Of a DNA stretch of 46,753 bases, positions 44,005-46,753 are shown piece by piece (position 1 is the stretch's first letter; every line of letters starts with the position of its first letter). Source of the DNA: DASSKK01 sp035690495 (GTDB taxonomy: Bacteria; Actinomycetota; Actinomycetes; Propionibacteriales; Nocardioidaceae); the NCBI GenBank assembly GCA_035690495.1, contig DASSKK010000062.1, forward strand, positions 1 through 46,753, given 5' to 3'. The position numbers were made by a program, and so were the translations under genes. The notes beneath the pieces are model-generated. The model saw only the letters and a program-made list of their open reading frames with translations. It ran no database searches and was not told the origin of the DNA.

Positions 44005-46617
44005 ATGACCGAGACCCAGCAGCAGGCTCCGCAGACCACCGCCGCCCCGCGCGCGGTGGTCGTACCGGAGAGGCCTGCGCTGGAAGGGCTCGAGGCGAAG
44101 TGGGCGCAGCGGTGGCAGTCCGACGCGACGTACGCGTTCGACCGGGCCAGGCCGCGGGAGCAGATCTACTCGATCGACACGCCGCCGCCGACCGTGTCCG
44201 GCACGTTGCACTTCGGCAGCGTCTGCTCCTACACCCAGTGCGACCTGATCGCCCGCTTCCAGCGGATGCGCGGCCGGGAGGTGTTCTACCCGATGGGGTG
44301 GGACGACAACGGGCTGCCGACCGAGCGCCGGGTGCAGAACTTCTACGGCGTGCGGTGCGACCCGAGCATCCCCTACGACCCGGAGTTCACGCCGCCGGAG
44401 AAGCCCGACGCCAAGAAGCAGGTGTCGATCAGCCGGCCCAACTTCGTCGAGCTGTGCGAGCGGCTCACCGCCGAGGACGAGGTGGCCTTCGAGGAGCTCT
44501 TCCGCAAGGTCGGCCTGTCGGTGGACTGGGACTACCTCTACACCACGATCGCAGACGCCAGCCGGGCCGCGTCCCAGCGCGCGTTCTTGCGCAACCTGGC
44601 CCGCGGCGAGGCCTACATGCAGGAGTCCCCGACGCTGTGGGACGTCACCTTCCAGACCGCGGTCGCGCAGGCCGAGCTGGAGGCGCGGGAGTACGCCGGT
44701 CACTACTACCGCGTCGCGTTCCACAGGGTCTCGACAAGCCCGACCGACGGAGGGCCGGTCTTCATCGAGACGACCCGCCCCGAGCTGATCTGCTCGGTGG
44801 TCGCGTTGATCGCCCACCCGGACGACGAGCGCTACCAGGACCTGTTCGGGCAGACGGTGGCCTCGCCTGTGTTCGGCGTGGAGATCCCGGTGCTCGCTCA
44901 TCCTGCCGCCGAGCCCGGCAAGGGTGCCGGCATCGCCATGTGCTGCACGTTCGGCGATCTCACCGACGTGATGTGGTGGCGCGAGCTGCAGCTCCCGGTG
45001 CGCACCGTGATCGGCCGCGACGGTCGCCTCCTGCGCGAGACCCCGCCGTGGCTGGCGCACGAGCCCGCTGCTTCGGCGTACGCCGACCTGGGCGGCAAGA
45101 CCGTGTTCAGCGCACGCGAGGCGGTCGTCGCCAAGCTGCGCGAGTCCGGCGATCTGGACGGCGAGCCGAAGCCGACGCAGCGGATGACGAACTTCTACGA
45201 GAAGGGCGAGAAGCCGCTGGAGATCGTCTCGACGCTGCAGTGGTACATCCGCAACGGCGGCCGGGAGGCCGACCTGCGGCGCACGCTTATCGAGCGCGGC
45301 GACGAGATCGACTGGACGCCGGGCTACATGCACCACCGCTACACCAACTGGGTGGAGGGGCTCAACGGGGACTGGCTGATCTCCCGCCAGCGCTACTTCG
45401 GCGTGCCGTTCCCGGTGTGGTACCCGCTCGACGCCGACGGCGAGCCGGTCCACGACAAGCCCATCGTCGCCGGTGAGGGCCGGTTGCCGATCGACCCGTC
45501 GCAGGACACGCCGGAGGGGTACGACGAGAGCCAGCGCGGGCAGCCCAACGGCTTCGTCGGCGACCCCGACGTGATGGACACCTGGGCCACGTCCTCGCTG
45601 AGCCCGCAGATCGCCGGCCGCTGGGAGACCGACCCGGACCTGTTCGGCCGGGTGTTCCCGATGGACCTGTGCAGCCAGGCCCACGACATCATCCGCACCT
45701 GGCTGTTCTCACGGGTCGTGCGTGCCCACTTCGAGCACGACGAGGTGCCGTGGCGGCACGCGATGATCTCCGGGTTCGTGCTGGACCCGGACCGCAAGAA
45801 GATGTCGAAGTCGAAGGGCAGCGTGTCCACCCCGACCGACCTGCTCGAGCAGTACGGCGCCGACGCGATCCGCTGGCGCGCCGCCTCACTGCGACCGGGA
45901 CTGGACTCCGCGTTCGACGAGCACGCGCTGAAGATCGGCCGGCGGCTGGCGATGAAGGTGCTCAACGCCTCGAAGTTCGTGCTCGGCAGCGTCGGCGCCA
46001 CCACGCTCGAGCCCGCCGCGGTCAGCGAGCCCGTGGACTGCGCGATGCTCGGTAGCCTGTCCCTGGTGATCGCGGAGGCGACGGAGGCCTTCGACCGCTA
46101 CGACTACACCAGTGCGCTGGAGAGCGCAGAGCGGTTCTTCTGGGAGTTCTGCGACGACTACCTCGAGCTGGTCAAGGAGCGGGCATACGGTGCCCGCGGC
46201 GAGGTCGCCGCACGCTCGGCCCAGGCGGCTCTCGCGATCGCGCTGCACGCGCAGCTGCGGCTGCTCGCCCCGTTCCTGCCGTTCGTGACCGAGGAGGTGT
46301 GGTCGTGGTGGCAGGGCGGGTCGATCCACCGCCAGCCCTGGCCGGCCGCCCCCGACCTGGGCGCGGCGTCCTCGGCCGACGCGTCGATGCTCGGTGCCGT
46401 GGCCGACGTACTCACCGGGATCCGGGGCGCCAAGTCGCAGGCGAAGGTGAAGATGCGGGCCGAGCTGTCCGCGGTGCGGGTGAGCGGACCCGCCGAGCAG
46501 CTCGCGCTGGCCGAGCGCGTCGCGGACGACCTGCGCGCCGCCGGCAACGTGGTCGGCGAGCTCACCTTCACCCCGACCGACGACTCGGAGCTGGCCGTCA
46601 CCGCCGACCTGGCCTAA
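44005..46617 (+). CDS. valS: Valine-tRNA ligase
   Basis: An 870-residue class I synthetase that charges tRNA-Val. The HIGH equivalent is HFGS at residues 69-72 (VSGTLHFGSVCSYTQCD). The editing-domain signature is ETTRPEL (about residues 254-260) and the KMSKS loop MSKSKGSVSTP is near residue 600. The C-terminal anticodon domain and coiled-coil tail end ELAVTADLA. Residues 241-248 (RVSTSPTD) match a dispersed repeat and look like an in-frame insertion in the editing domain, just before GGPVFIETTRPEL. ATG 44005 follows a leaderless promoter; a longer frame upstream to 43597 is not coding. Confidence 0.96.
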   Translation: MTETQQQAPQTTAAPRAVVVPERPALEGLEAKWAQRWQSDATYAFDRARPREQIYSIDTPPPTVSGTLHFGSVCSYTQCDLIARFQRMRGREVFYPMGWDDNGLPTERRVQNFYGVRCDPSIPYDPEFTPPEKPDAKKQVSISRPNFVELCERLTAEDEVAFEELFRKVGLSVDWDYLYTTIADASRAASQRAFLRNLARGEAYMQESPTLWDVTFQTAVAQAELEAREYAGHYYRVAFHRVSTSPTDGGPVFIETTRPELICSVVALIAHPDDERYQDLFGQTVASPVFGVEIPVLAHPAAEPGKGAGIAMCCTFGDLTDVMWWRELQLPVRTVIGRDGRLLRETPPWLAHEPAASAYADLGGKTVFSAREAVVAKLRESGDLDGEPKPTQRMTNFYEKGEKPLEIVSTLQWYIRNGGREADLRRTLIERGDEIDWTPGYMHHRYTNWVEGLNGDWLISRQRYFGVPFPVWYPLDADGEPVHDKPIVAGEGRLPIDPSQDTPEGYDESQRGQPNGFVGDPDVMDTWATSSLSPQIAGRWETDPDLFGRVFPMDLCSQAHDIIRTWLFSRVVRAHFEHDEVPWRHAMISGFVLDPDRKKMSKSKGSVSTPTDLLEQYGADAIRWRAASLRPGLDSAFDEHALKIGRRLAMKVLNASKFVLGSVGATTLEPAAVSEPVDCAMLGSLSLVIAEATEAFDRYDYTSALESAERFFWEFCDDYLELVKERAYGARGEVAARSAQAALAIALHAQLRLLAPFLPFVTEEVWSWWQGGSIHRQPWPAAPDLGAASSADASMLGAVADVLTGIRGAKSQAKVKMRAELSAVRVSGPAEQLALAERVADDLRAAGNVVGELTFTPTDDSELAVTADLA
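44725..44750 (+). repeat. Dispersed-repeat copy inside valS
   Basis: The core TCTCGACAAGCCCGACC is similar to CTCGACAGGCTCGGC of the three other copies (9604, 32067, 41169), with about three differences. It lies within the coding frame of valS and is translated as RVSTSPTDG. Confidence 0.6.
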
Positions 46618-46620
46618 CCC

Positions 46621-46753
46621 CAATACCGTTCAGTTAGAGTCACACTGGTGTAGTTTGGCTCTATGCCGCGTGCGGGTTGGAAGAAGCCGGAGTCGGATCG
46701 TCGATTGTCGGACCTGGTCTCGGTGGGTGTGCTCACCCGTGTGTTCCCGCCGG
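46621..46753 (+). mobile_element. Left end of an insertion sequence (IS4-type), runs off window
   Basis: Directly after the valS stop (46615-46617) the base composition falls and the sequence CAATACCGTTCAGTTAGAGT begins, which looks like a terminal inverted repeat. A transposase-like frame starts 40 bases later. The right end, and the target duplication, lie beyond the window, so boundaries are inferred from the sequence change. Confidence 0.6.
46663..46753 (+). CDS. Transposase, IS4-type (5' end only)
   Basis: Thirty codons are visible: MPRAGWKKPESDRRLSDLVS followed by VGVLTRVFPP. This N-terminus (LSDxVSxGVLTRVFPP) is recognised from transposases of the IS4 group in actinobacteria, from memory. 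TAGTTT ends six bases before ATG 46663, so it too fits the leaderless pattern. The reading frame is open to the window end. Partial because of the window edge; identity would be settled by the remaining sequence. Confidence 0.72.
   Translation, partial: MPRAGWKKPESDRRLSDLVSVGVLTRVFPP

Overview
The window is high-GC DNA from an actinobacterium, most likely Propionibacteriales/Nocardioidaceae. This is inferred from three things: gene order, GTG/TTG starts with very GC-rich codon use, and short dispersed CTCGACA(G/A)GC-type repeats of a kind I associate with Nocardioides relatives. The backbone is a conserved actinobacterial housekeeping block, read mostly on the minus strand from right to left: valS (plus strand), a ytrA-like regulator with a membrane protein, folC-DUF4233-ndk, mreB-mreC-mreD-mrdA-rodA, the two radical-SAM-linked proteins, the RNase E/G gene, rplU-rpmA-obgE-proB, proA, nadD-rsfS-histidine phosphatase, and leuS.

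Region by region. 1-2700: leuS (3' end outside the window) is preceded by a leucine leader peptide and an intrinsic terminator, and a MarR regulator lies just upstream. 2700-6850: plus-strand genes for a UDP-glucose 4-epimerase-like enzyme, two short-chain dehydrogenases, a general-stress-type membrane protein and a GNAT protein, headed by a six-copy 23-bp G-rich tandem repeat. 6870-11800: tRNA-Ala(GGC), an APC permease, and the operon small membrane protein-nadD-rsfS-histidine phosphatase, then a DMT-like transporter preceded by a second copy of the 23-bp repeat. 11970-16270: a Gfo/Idh/MocA dehydrogenase-GMC oxidoreductase-VOC operon and a winged-helix protein coupled to proA. 16260-21550: proA, proB, obgE, rpmA, rplU. 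21570-31210: a second APC permease, RNase E/G, and the DUF2344/radical SAM pair split by an MFS transporter and a mazEF-like module. 31300-37910: a putative lipoprotein, a very small gene and the cell-elongation operon mreBCD-mrdA-rodA. 37980-43870: a palindrome cluster, a flavin-binding protein divergent from a MocR/PdxR-type regulator, ndk, DUF4233, folC, and a YtrA-type GntR regulator with a DUF1648-type membrane protein. 43990-46753: valS, then the left end of an insertion sequence with a transposase start.

How the parts work together: the block couples translation (leuS, valS, tRNA-Ala, L21, L27, RsfS, Obg, RNase E/G), cell-wall elongation (MreBCD, PBP2, RodA), NAD, proline and folate synthesis. 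The accessory genes are transporters, oxidoreductases and a toxin-antitoxin pair inserted between conserved neighbours.

Three signals stand out. (1) A ribosome-mediated attenuator of leuS: an 11-residue leader with three consecutive leucine codons, a terminator, and hand-foldable pre-emptor and antiterminator helices, probably translated from a leaderless transcript. (2) A G-rich 23-bp tandem repeat found at two separate loci, each time ending 2-4 bases before a TAG(A/G)GT -10-like hexamer. (3) A dispersed repeat inserted in frame inside valS. More than ten genes also show a TANNNT hexamer 6-7 nt before the start codon, which indicates widespread leaderless transcription. All structures were folded by eye and no database search was run.
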